A DNA stretch of 64,000 bases from positions 1,550,001 to 1,614,000 of the forward strand of contig UWYS01000001.1 of assembly GCA_900291925.1 (NCBI GenBank). The letters are read 5' to 3'. The stretch's first letter is position 1; every line of letters begins with the position of its first letter. The notes below the pieces were generated by a model. That model was not told where the DNA came from. It worked only from the letters and a program-made list of their open reading frames with translations, and ran no database searches. The DNA comes from Thecaphora thlaspeos. Its lineage: Eukaryota > Basidiomycota > Ustilaginomycetes > Urocystidales > Glomosporiaceae. Position numbers and translations under genes: made by a program. Below, in pieces: positions 1-11,300 of this stretch.

Positions 1-1116
1 AAGCGCGGCATCCTTGCGGCGTGCGGGCGTGCGTCCTGGCGAGAGGGGGAAGAGCGAGGGGCTGGACTCCTCGAAGACGAGGATGGGCGAGCGCGAGCGA
101 GAGTTTGCTGGTCGGATGTGTTCCGGAGCGGAAGTCGATGGAGGTGAGATGCAGCCTTGTTGAAGGAACGCGAGCGTTGGCCAAGGGGTGCAGGGTGGGT
201 GTGGGTGTTGGCTGCATCCGAGCGGGCGAGCGGGTGAGGCCGCCGCCGCCACAGCACCGCCTCTCCTCGTTGCGTGTTGCCGCGTGTTGTGTCGGTCTCG
301 CCCGCCTCGCGCTGCCACACCCCGACTTTGTGGAGACCTTATTCTGCCCTCGGAACGGACCCGAACATCAAGGGTGACCCTCGGGCCTAGCGAGACGCCG
401 CTGCTGGACGCCTGCACGCCGGCTTGCCTGCCCTTAACGTCATCATCGCCGGGAGCAGCCGACGGCACGGCGAACCAGATAGATACAGATCAATACACCT
501 CCATCGGGTGTGCCGGGAACGAGAAGTGGGGTCGGCATCGGAGTGGCTTTGACCGCGTTGGATGTAGTGTCGACAGGTAGAGTAGAGTGTAGTGGGTCGG
601 ACATTCTCGCTCAGGATCGATCCGCCGTGGGCCCCCCCTTCGGAAAGGAGGGCAAAGTGGTGGCCGTGCCCGCCGCTGTTTTGTCTCGCTGCACCGTTGC
701 AAGCGTCGACCCAGGCTCTCCCTCTTACTCCTGAATTCCCTTCCCCTCCTCTTCTCCCTCTTCATCCTCTTCTCTCTCTCCTCCTCGTCTGCTCGACCGC
801 AATACCTACATCATCGGTACGGTCTGGCTCGACCCACTCCTGATATCCTCACTGTCCCCGCTTTACACAACGCCCGACGATACCCCTATACCCATACACC
901 ATTTCGGCCCCCCCCCCACCATTTTCGCCCCCTGAGTTGCCGCCGATCCCGCATCGCCGTCATCATGGCCGTCGTCTTCGCCGTCTCTCTTGCACGTCTG
1001 GCATCGCCCCGCTCGCTCGCTACTCGTCTAAGTGCATCCGGCTCTCGCACATTCGACCCTATATACATAGATAGTCAAGGCTAGGCCTTCAACCGTCCAC
1101 AACCGCTCACCTCTTC
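1..1116. other. Gene-free upstream region
   Basis: No open frame here has family-like sequence. The last 400 bases are pyrimidine-rich (C/T tracts around 730-790, a C10 run near 907), as is common in fungal promoters, and lead into the TATA-like element before the DUF1769 gene. The short frames overlap one another and look like chance frames in GC-rich DNA. Confidence 0.5.
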
Positions 1117-1123
1117 TATAAAG
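1117..1123 (+). promoter_or_regulatory. TATA-like element of the DUF1769 gene
   Basis: TATAAAG lies 93 bases before the ATG at 1210. The in-frame ATG at 1135 is only 12 bases past it and would lie upstream of any normal transcription start. This favours 1210 as the translation start. Confidence 0.5.
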
Positions 1124-1209
1124 CATCGAGGTACTTGCGCAGACAGATACACACTATCGTGCCACGCCATCACAGCCACGACCGTCAAGCATCCACTCCT
1201 ACACTCACC

Positions 1210-3171
1210 ATGCCGCAGCTACAGGTCATGGTCGGCTCCGACCGCCACTACATGGAGCCCTGCCGCGTCAACGACACGCAGCGCCCGCACGAGATCGATA
1301 ACGACCACTTCGTCGGCCGCGTCCTCGTGCGTATTCTCGACGCTCCCGGAGCGAGGGAAGGCAAGCCGGGCCGCGAGTACTTCCGTGACCGCTCTTGCAG
1401 GTTCTGCATCCAGATCGAGGGACGCTTCAAGCAGCGACACAGCGGCGACGATGTCCTGTTCGGCACCGATTTCGACAAGCTCATCAACTTCCCGCGGACC
1501 CCTTTCAACGCTGGGATGCGTGTCGCTAAGTATGTCGACCCGGCCACCTTTTACGAGTTCGAGCCACCGTCCGGCAGGCCCTACATCATGTCGCCCTACA
1601 TCGCCTGCATGAACACCATCTGCGCATGGCCCGCCCCTTCGCGTGCACACGAAGCCGTCGTCGTCCTCCGCCCCACCCACCGCCCCGACGACTCGCCCGC
1701 CAGCGGAAGCGGCAGCACAAGGCCCTCATCGCCCCTCGTCTCGCCTGAAAAGGGCTTCAACGACCCGCATCACGCTCTCACCGCCTCCGACGGCCCGGAT
1801 GAAGAGGCGGAGGGCGACATCGTGCCCGCAGAACAGCTCCACCGCACCGGCCGGGACGACGCGGCCGCAGCGGCCGCCAAACATGAAAAGAAAAAGGGCG
1901 GCTGGCTCAGCGGATTCGGCGCCGACGGTCGATCGTCGGGGCCCAAGGAGGAGCGCGTGCTCAAGCGGTACTGGCGCTTTGTCGGCTTCCGCGATGAGCC
2001 GCGCGTTCGCGCCCTGCTTGACGCCCACCACGCCAAGCTCAGCGAGGCGCACTCGCAGAAGCAGCAGCAGCGGCAGAGGTCGGCGGCGGTCCAGCAGCAG
2101 CTGCAGCCTGGCGCTAGCACGCCCGAGCGGCACCTCAGCGTCAGCAGCGTCAGCAGCAGCCCCGACACCTCTGCGCGCAACAGCACGGAGGTCCAGCACG
2201 CCCCCGCCCCCCACACCCTCTCGAGGCTCGGAACAGGCCTGCGACGCGAGCAGGGACTTTCGCCGAATCGCTCGGCCACGCCCGAGCTCCAAGGAGGCGA
2301 CGACGATGACGGTCGCTCCAGCTTACCCGTCTCGCCGCACATTGGGGCCAAGGAGCTGGCCACAGCATCGCCCGGTGATGTCGACGAGGTCGAATTGGCA
2401 GGAAAGCAGGCCGTCCCCGCCATCTCCCACAAGGCAGCTGGAGCAAGTCTCGGGGGCCTCGGCGGTCTCGGCGAACCGGCGGCTAACGGGCCCACGCCTG
2501 CCGCTGCCGCGGTGCCGGTCCCAGCGCCACGGGCGGCCGTCTCGACGTCGACCACGACGAACGATGACCCGCCTAGGCCTCGGCCTGACACTGCGACGCC
2601 GGCTGCTAGGGAGGCAGCCGCGACCGAGAAGCCAGAGATGCCGAAGCTGGAGCGCATCAGCACGACGATCTGGCAAGAGATGGTCAAGTCTGCCAAGTCG
2701 GATGGCCTGCGCGATGGCGACTTTAAGCTAGCCGACGCCCTCCAGCGCACGCACCTCTCTGCCTCTGCCTCTGCATCTCCCTCCTCCTCCTCCTCCTCCT
2801 CCTCCTCAGCCCTACCCTCGACATCTTCGAAGCTCGACGCAGCTCTGGGACCCTTCCGCTTCGTCGATCCAGGGACGGACATGATCGAAGATAACGCCTT
2901 TATCTTCACCACTCGTTCTCTCCCTACACCTAAACGACGCAAGCACTTTTCTTCCCAACAACATCGAGAAGAATTCCATTACGATCCGGATGTCGTCTAC
3001 GGAGCGAGCTTCTTTACGGACGCGATGGACCTCAATACCTTCAGCCTGGCTCTTGGACCAGTAAAGTTGAACGTTGGAAAATATTTTAAGGAGATGCCTG
3101 TTAGGTATACTCTGAGACTTAAAGGAGAGGAGGAAAAGACGATGTGTACTGTGTCGTTTCAGATTGTTTGA
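1210..3171 (+). CDS. DUF1769 family protein
   Basis: Single-exon gene of 653 residues. The N-terminal part (FVGRVLVRI, then YFRDRSCRFCIQIEGRFK, FGTDFDKLINFP and YIACMNTICAWPAP) and the C-terminal part (SLALGPVKLNVGKYF, then MPVRYTLRLK) match the fungal DUF1769 / UPF0590 family, whose biochemical role is unknown. Between them lies a long low-complexity insert (about residues 180-530) rich in Ser, Pro, Ala and Gln, with an eleven-Ser run near its end, so the conserved domain is split by a disordered region. The start at 1210 was preferred over an in-frame ATG at 1135 because the TATA-like element at 1117 leaves no room for a leader. No signal peptide or membrane segment is visible. Family assignment is fairly sure; function is not known. 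Confidence 0.85.
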   Translation: MPQLQVMVGSDRHYMEPCRVNDTQRPHEIDNDHFVGRVLVRILDAPGAREGKPGREYFRDRSCRFCIQIEGRFKQRHSGDDVLFGTDFDKLINFPRTPFNAGMRVAKYVDPATFYEFEPPSGRPYIMSPYIACMNTICAWPAPSRAHEAVVVLRPTHRPDDSPASGSGSTRPSSPLVSPEKGFNDPHHALTASDGPDEEAEGDIVPAEQLHRTGRDDAAAAAAKHEKKKGGWLSGFGADGRSSGPKEERVLKRYWRFVGFRDEPRVRALLDAHHAKLSEAHSQKQQQRQRSAAVQQQLQPGASTPERHLSVSSVSSSPDTSARNSTEVQHAPAPHTLSRLGTGLRREQGLSPNRSATPELQGGDDDDGRSSLPVSPHIGAKELATASPGDVDEVELAGKQAVPAISHKAAGASLGGLGGLGEPAANGPTPAAAAVPVPAPRAAVSTSTTTNDDPPRPRPDTATPAAREAAATEKPEMPKLERISTTIWQEMVKSAKSDGLRDGDFKLADALQRTHLSASASASPSSSSSSSSSALPSTSSKLDAALGPFRFVDPGTDMIEDNAFIFTTRSLPTPKRRKHFSSQQHREEFHYDPDVVYGASFFTDAMDLNTFSLALGPVKLNVGKYFKEMPVRYTLRLKGEEEKTMCTVSFQIV

Positions 3172-3584
3172 GTAAGGTCGGATAAGGAGGTATTCGCGGT
3201 GGATCAATGGGAGAAACGACGATGCATATAGCACTACGAGACGAACGATGCAAAATAGCAGATGGCGATGAGGGTTCATGGCGACTTCCTCCCCACGCAT
3301 CGAGTATATACAGATCCCGTACATGACTTTGCTCATGTGCATAGAACCAGATAATGATAGAGGACTCTTCTCGAACGCAGCGGCGTGAACGGCAGAAGCG
3401 CTAGTCAAGGAGGAGTGGAGTGAGGGAGACGATGACGGTCGCTGACTAATTAAGTCGTTCACGCGGTGTCGAGACTGTTCGCTCGGTTCTGTAGCTGGCA
3501 AGTTGTCTGCACATTGATAGCACCTTCACGTCTGATACAACGCGAGCCTCGTTCGTTCCACCAACCCAACACAGGGTGATTTTC

Positions 3585-4685
3585 TCACTTGCCCTGCGCG
3601 GCGCCCTTTGCAAGGTCGGCATCGACGATGCTCTCGCCCTTTCCCTTGTTGAGCTTGCCCTGCTGGGCGCGCGCCAGGGCCATCTGTTTCTTCTTGGCCA
3701 GGCTGCGGGAGGCGCCGGGCGAAGATGCGGGAGCGAGGGAGCGGAAGGAGCGGAGGCAGAGGTAGAAAGGAGAACAAGGAAGTGTTAGTGTGCGCGAGGG
3801 GCGGAGAAGGAGGCAAGACGGACGAACAGGGCGGGCGGGTGAGCTCACGTGTTGAAGTAGGTCGAGAGGATGAAGCGGAAGAAGACGAAGAAGGGCTCTG
3901 TGGATACAGCAAGTCGAAAGGGCAGGGGAACAGTTTAGCACACTCAGAAGGCGCAGGTCGCGATGAATATGTCCGTAGCGTGTACTCACCCCAGAGTTCC
4001 TGCGATGCCGCCAGACGAGGAAGGATGGGCGAGGGAGGAGGCGAGGAGGGAACGGCATCGTCAGTACCGGGAACCATGTCCGAAATGCACCGCCCCACGC
4101 CCGCGGGTGACTCACTGCGGGGATGTACTTCTGGGCGACGGCGATGAGGACGGGGCTGGTGGCCCAGCTGAGCTTCATGACGGTGAGCCAGCTGGCCTTT
4201 ACCGTCCTGATGACCTGGTCGACACCGCGGGCGCCGTTGATGAGGCTGAGGCAGACGAGGTAGACGGTGTTGGCAATGACGCTGGCGGTGAGGTTGGAGG
4301 TGATGATCTGGAGAATCTTGTCCTTCGTCGACGTCTTTCCTGCAAAGGCTCTCTGGAGCATGCCGGTCATGACGTGTCCGAGCGGGGCGGAGATGAAGCC
4401 GCCGTAGAGGGCCATCTTGAAGGCACGGTCGTTGATACCGACCGACTCGAGGTAGGATTGGACGTAGCCGAGGGGCTGCTGCTGTGCGGCCTGCTTCTCC
4501 GAGACATGGGCGGGTGGGGTGGTCTTGGTGGCGGGGGCGACACCGGCGAAGCGACCGGCAAGGATCTCTGCGAGCGCGGCGAAAAAGGCCGAGGTGTACA
4601 TCTTGGTCTTCAAGGGGTTGACGGCGAGGCTGGTGAGGTAGGAGAGAAGTAGGGGGTTGCCTGCGATCTTGCTGATGACGGCCAT
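3585..4685 (-). CDS. Mpv17/PMP22 family membrane protein
   Basis: Four exons on the minus strand: 4685-4116, 3999-3990, 3897-3849 and 3702-3585, giving 248 residues. The protein starts MAVISKIAGNPLLLSYLTSL and contains GGFISAPLGHVMTGMLQ, TSNLTASVIANTVYL and, across the joined exons, KYIPAELWEPFFVFFRF then ILSTYFNT. This is the pattern of the Mpv17/PMP22/Sym1 family of four-helix membrane proteins of peroxisomes or the inner mitochondrial membrane, which influence permeability and metabolite handling. The second exon is only 10 nt (GAACTCTGGG); it is needed to encode the conserved ELWEP stretch and keep frame, and both flanking introns have GT-AG ends with GTGAGT donors. The lysine-rich tail is not typical of a peroxisomal PTS1, so the compartment is open. 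Confidence 0.85.
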   Translation of the reverse strand: MAVISKIAGNPLLLSYLTSLAVNPLKTKMYTSAFFAALAEILAGRFAGVAPATKTTPPAHVSEKQAAQQQPLGYVQSYLESVGINDRAFKMALYGGFISAPLGHVMTGMLQRAFAGKTSTKDKILQIITSNLTASVIANTVYLVCLSLINGARGVDQVIRTVKASWLTVMKLSWATSPVLIAVAQKYIPAVSHPRAWGGAFRTWFPVLTMPFPPRLLPRPSFLVWRHRRNSGVSTRYGHIHRDLRLLSVLNCSPALSTCCIHRALLRLLPLHPLDLLQHVSSPARPVRPSCLLLRPSRTLTLPCSPFYLCLRSFRSLAPASSPGASRSLAKKKQMALARAQQGKLNKGKGESIVDADLAKGAAQGK

Positions 4686-5771
4686 AGTGGGCGACGGATC
4701 TTTCGGTGGGCGAGGGGGGATGAAGGGAGCGTGATGGTGGGCGGGCAGGACAAGACGACTTTAGGGCTGCGACGCGAATGTAAGAGGAGACGAAGAGAGT
4801 GATTGGGGGAGCGATAGGGAGAGCAGCGAGCAGAAGCGGTCAGCAAGGCGGTCAGCATCGGTAGCCGCAAAGGCTTGTTAGCGTCTGCTCACCTCGAGAT
4901 GGGGCCGACGAGGATAACGGGCGGCGGCGATGATGGTGGCGGGGGAAAAGGGCGGCCAAGCCAGCACCGAGGCAAGGGTCCGCCGTGCGCACCCCGCAAA
5001 AAGCGGCGTTGCTCTCTTCCTGTGCCTGGAGAGAGACGCCTTTGACTGCCGGCCCGCCTGCTTTCCTTCGCCCTCGTCCGCATTGCCGGAAGCCGGAGTG
5101 GCGCCCCACTCAAAAAGTGCTGTCCGTGCACGCTGCACCTCGTGACGCCCCCGCCGTCTCCTCGACTTCCGAGGCTCCTTTCGGCCGGCTCCCCGCGTCA
5201 AGCTGCGCTCGTACGGCCGATCCATACCGTCCCGCCCCGTAGCTTGTTTGTGGTGTCGTGCGAATGTTCTCATCGGCAGCTCTCCGAACCTTGAAAGTCA
5301 CACCAAGCCTCACACCAAGCCTGAGCCTGTGTCATGGAGCGCGCGTCGGGCGAGGGCCGCCGCTTCCTCCTCTCTTCTCCTGACTGCCCAGTCAGCGACA
5401 TCGCCACATCGAAGTCAGTCCTGTACGCAAGGAATCTCGGCTTTACCTTCGTGTCGACCAGACGACAGACCAGCAGGCGCTGCAACGAAAAGAGCAAGCA
5501 GCCCGCAGCACGAGCAGTCGGTGCATTCTTGATTGTTTCATCTTCATTATTAGCATCATGACTCCCGCTCAAGGGCCGAGGGGACAGAGAGACAGGGAGA
5601 CAAGTCTTGTACGGTCTTTATGGCTACAGGTGGCAATACACGACAGGCGCAGGGGAAATATATGGGCAAGAAGCGAGGCAAAAGCGAGGGGCCCGGACAG
5701 GCAGGAGGGACGAGGGCCGGGGAGAGAGGGAGAGATGGGTATTTTATAGATGTGGGGGATTCGACCGGCCT
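4686..5771. other. Intergenic region, no gene recognised
   Basis: Lies upstream of the Mpv17-family gene (read leftward) and downstream of the Sfk1-family gene. Short frames on both strands here (for example 4878-5273) are Arg/Ser-rich, overlap each other and resemble no protein family. It probably holds the Mpv17-family promoter and 3' sequence of the neighbour. Confidence 0.5.
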
Positions 5772-6874
5772 TTAGTATCTGGGTTGGTGCGGGGCCTCGA
5801 TCACAACGGGCTGGTGCAGGCTTCCCCTCTCGCTCTGGGGGATGGTACCGGCCGTCATGGCGGGCGACGACTCTCCCCTCACCTCCCTGGCAGCGTGGGA
5901 GGGGTAGTGCGTGTCGTTGTTGACCACGCCATCGATCGCATAGGGAGCCTCGCGTCGTCCGGCGTCGGTGCCGTGTTCGCGAGCCAGCTGCTTGTTCTCC
6001 ACCATGGTACCGTCCTCGCTCAGACCCATCTGCGCACGTCGGTGGGCAGGCCAGAGGTCGACGACGTACGTCAGGTAAAAAAAGGCCAGGATAAAGGCGA
6101 TCGACCACTCGCACACCGCGGCCGCCGAGACGACGCGGTCGCATCGCTGGTCGCCCGGGTAGACATCGCCGCTGCACGTCGCATACGTAGCGATGAAGCC
6201 AATCGCTCCTGCCACGGCGATGGCCAGCAGGATCACCTTGATGATCGCGGTGACCTTGAGCGTCTTGAAGTTTTCGTCGTCGGCAAAGAGCGAGAAGACC
6301 TGCAGCACCTGAAACAGCACAGAGAGCGCCGTGAAGACGACAAAGACGACCGTCATCGACCAGTGCACCGTCAAGAAGCTAGCGCGAGGGTGAGGTGCAA
6401 GAAGATGGAGCGTGGGGGAGGCATCTCATCGTTAGCACCTGGTCGCTGCCCTTTTTCCACGTCGTGCAACGCCGCGTCCGTTGCCGCCCCTGGGCCTACT
6501 CACGAAAAGGCGTTGAAGCAGCTGAGGAGCACCAGCCCGGTCGCACCGATAAAGCTAAAGACGACGCTAATGATATCGTAGATGGTCTGCTTCTTCCTCA
6601 CGCTTCCCGGGATCCTCCTCCGGTGTCGGAGGTGACGTTCAGCCAGCATGGTGAGGATGTATCCGAGCGCGGTGAGCGAGCTGAAGACGATGAAAAAGGC
6701 CTGGTGCGTCGCGCCGACGTCGCTGATAAAGACGATCGAAGCTTCCTCGACCTCGTAGCGGCGGAAGTTGTCGCTCACCCACAGACCGAGCAGGCCGACG
6801 ATGTTGGTGATCCAGAAGCAGAACGTCAGCAGCGGAAGCAGCCAGTAGTGGCCGTGGATGCCGATCTTGGACAT
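5772..6874 (-). CDS. Frag1/DRAM/Sfk1 family membrane protein
   Basis: Two exons, 6874-6504 and 6378-5772, give 325 residues. The intron has a GTGAGT donor and CTAG acceptor and joins NAFS to FLTVHWSM in frame. The protein has about six hydrophobic segments (for example LLPLLTFCFWITNIVGLLGL, SIVFISDVGATHQAFFIVFS, TVVFVVFTALSVLFQVLQVF, AIIKVILLAIAVAGAIGFIA, WSIAFILAFFYLTYVVDLWP) and a hydrophilic C-terminal tail of about 90 residues. This matches the Frag1/DRAM/Sfk1 family, whose yeast member Sfk1 acts at the plasma membrane in PI4-kinase and lipid-asymmetry control. An upstream in-frame ATG at 7039 would add a Pro/His-rich stretch without conservation, so MSKIGIHGHYW was taken as the start. 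Confidence 0.85.
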
Positions 6875-8352
6875 GGCGGCGCAAGCTTTGGAAGGTGGAC
6901 AGCTGGTTCGAGGTCGGTGGTGGGGTGGGTGGGGGAGGGTCGCCTTTGTCCTCGGTGCGTCGTCGCTGGCCGAGAAGAGGAAGGTGTGAGGGAAGGAAGG
7001 AGGCGGATGAGGGTGGGAGGGACAGACGTGGGAAGCCAAAAACGCAACAGTGTAATGGGCTCTGGTCCCTTATGAGGAGACGGTGGTAAGGCGGTGGGGC
7101 GGTGGGACGGGGCTTGACGCGGAGCGCAAGGTGGGCGCACGAAGGTCGGCAGGGTCGCGAGAGGTCGGTCGAGGGTTCGCTGTTCGTTGTTCGTCGTTTG
7201 TCGTTTGTCGTTTGTCGTTTGTCGTTCGTCGTTTGTCGTCGTCATTCCACATGCCGCCTTCGTCCTCCATGCGCGTGGTGCTCTTCTCTCCACCTTCCCT
7301 CTCTCCTTCTCTGAGAGGCCAGGGTTCGGTTTCTTGCTCTACTTATCAAGCGCCAGCGCGCTTCGGGCCGTACGTCCTTGTGTACCGCCCCATAACTAGC
7401 CTAGCGTCGAGAAGTGGTGTTCGTCTGGATGTTGCTCAATGCGCTGCCGTCCGTCTGATGCTGTGTTGGAAAATCAGAACCTTCGCGCTAGATATGTCCG
7501 CACGTGCGTAGCGTCACACAGCGCGGTGTCGGTCAGGTGCAACTCCACCTTTCCTCCCGCATCGGAAGGAAGCTAGGCATTGCAGGGCGGAAACTTTCAA
7601 ATTACAGCCGCTTGCTTCAACGCCGGAAGGGGGAGGCAGGCTGAAGGGGAAAGGGAGGAGGACCCTGGCTGCTTCCGCTGCGCGTTGACGCGTATAGCAA
7701 ATTAAAAACGTAGCAAACCAAATTTAAAGAGAGGTGCCGATCCGGAGAAAGCGTGAGCGGCCTCTGACGTCACAACACAACGAGGCTGTGAAGCCCCACA
7801 CGGTAGAACGACCCAGCGAGCGAGCGAACGAGCATCGGCCTCGCCGTCTCAGAGAGAGGGTCGCAGAGCAGCCCAACCAACGTAGCGTGGGGTCTAAGAG
7901 AAGCGCTCGCTTCCGATAGCTCGCTGGCCAAGCAGGGATCCGACATTCGTATGTGGCCGCGAGTCTTCATCAGGACCCACGTACGGCCAAGGGTGTGGGT
8001 GCAGGCGCAGACCACGGAGGAGAGCGCGAGAGGCGGACCGCTTTTCCGTCAGGCGTTCAGCAACAGGGTACATGACTGTACGGCTCACCACAGCACTACT
8101 AATGTATGTGCAGCAACGACGACGGCGGCGGCAGGAAGACCTCTAAGGTACAGGTCGCGGAAGCGAGCCAAGCAAAGCATACGTACTGTACGGTACGGTC
8201 GAGGGCGCGCAACGAGGCGAGGCAAGGCGGCGTCGGACTGGGACGGCGCAGCCCGCAGCGCAGTTGCCGCAGGCTTGACCTGTCTGCGCGAGCTGGCCGT
8301 CAGTCTTTGTATAGCAAGACGTACTGCACCTCGCCAGATCGACGTCCGAGTC
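6875..8352. other. Intergenic region with a small tandem repeat
   Basis: 1.5 kb between the Sfk1-family start and the end of the zinc-cluster gene. It holds a 7-bp tandem repeat (7183-7238), an A/T-richer patch near 7690-7730, and no frame with recognisable protein sequence. Confidence 0.5.
7183..7238. repeat. Heptamer tandem repeat
   Basis: About eight copies of a 7-bp unit related to TTTGTCG, four of them identical and the others with one or two changes. It sits in intergenic DNA about 300 bp upstream of the Sfk1-family ATG. It is probably a slippage-prone minisatellite. Confidence 0.8.
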
Positions 8353-11300
8353 TCAGCCCAGCGTAGAGAGGCGATCCCAGTCCAGCTGCAGCGAAAAGTA
8401 GTCGCTCCAGTAGTTGGCCAGGTCCTTGGTGTTCGGATGGGCCGCATTGGCAGACGTCCAGCCGCCGCCGCCGCCCACCGAAGTGTCGAGCTGGTGCTGG
8501 TGCTGCGGGCCGTCGTGCGCACCAGAGTCGCCCATCAGGCCAGGGGCGAAGAGACTGTGCCCCGGCGCCAACGGCTGGCTCGGCGTGCGCAAAAAGTCCA
8601 TGTGTTTGGAGTGGTCTGATGCGGCGGCGGTCGACAGATGCGCAAGGGGCTGCGGGCCATCGCCGCCGTATGCGCCGGGTCCGATCCGATCGGGCACCAC
8701 ATCGACGCCACCGACAGCAGCCATCCTTAATCCGGCAAGTACACCGCTGCTGCCGGGAAGGCGAGTATCGCCGCCGTCGTGGTCTAAGTTGCTGTAGGCG
8801 CCGAGATGGGCGGCCAAGGCCGGGTCGCCGGTGGCTGGACGGTGGCCAGCGGTAGCCGGTGTGCTCCAGCCACCATTGCCAGAGGGCTGCTGGACGGCAA
8901 TCGGGCCATCGCCAAGGTACTGCTCGACGCTGAACGGCGACGCAAGGAAGGCACATGGGGCAGCATCGTACTGCGTCTGCTGCGCCTGCGTCTGGACGTG
9001 TGCACCCCCTCCAACGCCATTGCTGCCGAAAGCCATCGCCATCCGACCCGTGCCCGGCGATTGTGGGTAGAGGGGCATCGTAAACGGAGTCGAGCCGTTC
9101 GACCGGTGCTGCTGCTGCTGCTGGTACTGGAGAGCGTGTTGCTGGTGTTGCTGTGGCGGCTGATGCTGCTGCTGGTGGTCCGGCTGCAGGAGAAGCCTCG
9201 AAGGGATAGCTGACTGCACGGGTCCGCGCCCGTGCCCATAGGCATGTGCGCCCAGACCGCCGCCGCCGTTGCCAAGCGGAGGCATGCTGTCTTCCGACGC
9301 CGTCTTGGTGGCCGTATCGAGCATGATGCCAAAGCCAGTGCCGACGACGCCGCCACCGCCACTGCCACTGCCACTAACGCCAAAGGGATCAGACTCGGCC
9401 AAAATCGGCAGCGGCGTCAGCGCCATGGCGGGCTGTTGGCAGGCCTGGGCCGTCCGAGGCATCGAGGCCGCCTCAGGGTTGTCGCGCGCCGCCGCTGCCA
9501 GCTTGTAGAGGACGCGCAGGCCGCCCTTGGCCATCTGGAGGCCATGCCACCGATCCGGCGACCGGTCGAAGATCTCGGTCAACTTTCCGAGGTCCTTGAG
9601 CGCGCTGGCAGCGCACTCGCTACTGGGTCGGAGAAAGACGATGTCCGCGCCCGCCACGGCCGCCTGGTAGGTGTAGTACGAGACCTTCCAGAACATGCCG
9701 GCGCGGGCGCGGCCAAGCCGCTCCGTCATGATCTGCTGCGCCTTTGTAGTCTCGCGCACGTACCGGGCGCAAGCCAGCAGGCCCGTCTTGTTGACCTGGC
9801 CCGGGCCGTCGCTGTCGCTGTCGCTGCTCCTTCTGTCGCCCTCGTCGCCGATGCGGCCTGCTGAGGCCGACGCAGAACGCCGCTGTCCGACACTACTGCT
9901 GCTGTCCGATCGAATGTCAGCCTCATCGCCGAGCTTATCGCTTTCGTCCTCGCCTCCCGTTGGGCCTCGGCCTAGCTCATCGGCATCGAGGCCACCGCTG
10001 CGCACGAGATTGAGGCGGTGGAGCGACAGCAGCACGTGGCTGACCTCGATAGCGAGATTGCACGACTGGTGGACCTCCATCAGCCGCCTGACGTTAGGGT
10101 CGACCCCAGCCACCTGATAGTTGCGCATCGCTTCGGCCTCGCCCTGGCTGTCCATCGGATCGACCGCGGCGACGCACGAGTCGATGCGGTACTGGCGTGG
10201 GATGTCGGCGTACCACTTCTCGACGCGGTCGGTGAACATGTCGACCTGCCGCTGCGTCCACGACTCGTGCTCGTCGAGCGCGGTGCGCGCGAACTGGCTC
10301 AGCTCGCACTGGAGCAGGGCAAAGCTGCGGCTCTCCGGCGGTGGTGCCTGTGAGGCGGGGAAGTGCGTGCTGAAGCGCGTGATGCCGAGCGGACGACCAA
10401 AGATGCCAGAGAGGATGACGTCCTGGTGGACGACGGCCCACCACGTCCTGCGGCGGATATCCTTCTCTTCGTCGCTCCAGCCGACACGGACCAGCTCCGG
10501 GTCGACGTGGAGGCCGATTGACTGGCACTGGCGTGCGACGCTACCGAGAAGCGGCCAGAAGCTGCTCGCCCGCTCCGTGTTGAGCATATAGCTCCCGATC
10601 AGCAGCTGCGCGTGGATCGTCTGGAGCGTTGGCGAGCTCAGGAACGAGCACAGCCGCAGCGCCTGGTAGGTCGCCGAGAGGTAAAGGTCGGAGAGGAGAG
10701 CTGGCGACCATGCCTTGCCGCGGGGCGAGAGCGACGGTCGATTCCTGGACGACGGCGACGGCTGCAACGACGATGATGACGAGTTCTTCGAGCCATCGAT
10801 GTTGTTAAGCCGAGGCGACGTGACTGTAGCGCCCGAGGCGCTCGAGGGATCGCCGACTGTTCCGGCGGTGCCGACTGTGCCCACCGTCCCGCCCCTCCCG
10901 CTAAGCAGGGCGTCGATGTGCTGGCGCCGGCCCTGGCTGTCGGTGGCGGCGATAGTGTTTTCGAGATCGCAATTGATGCCCATGGCACAGATCATCAGAA
11001 AGACGGCGAGCCAAGGGAGCGGGGTGGCCGCCTGTCGCTCGCGCGGCCAGGTGGAAAAGGCGCGCGCGTACTCGATGGCACAGGGGATCATCAGGGAAGA
11101 ACACATCGAAGAAAAGTGGCGGACAAAGGCCCTGCAGATGGCGTCGAACTCGTCCGGCGTTGGGAAGAAGGGGAGCACCTCTTCGAAGAAGCGGTCTCCG
11201 GAGCTCCAGACGGTGGTGAACGGGAACGAGTCACGCGACGGGTCAAGCAGGCGGTTGAACGCCGTCTGGATGTCATTCTTGACGGTGTTAGCATGGCTCT

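Noticed and set aside
3725..4652. Plus-strand frames over the Mpv17-family gene
   Set aside because: They are antisense to confirmed exons and introns, Gly/Glu-rich, with no recognisable domain.
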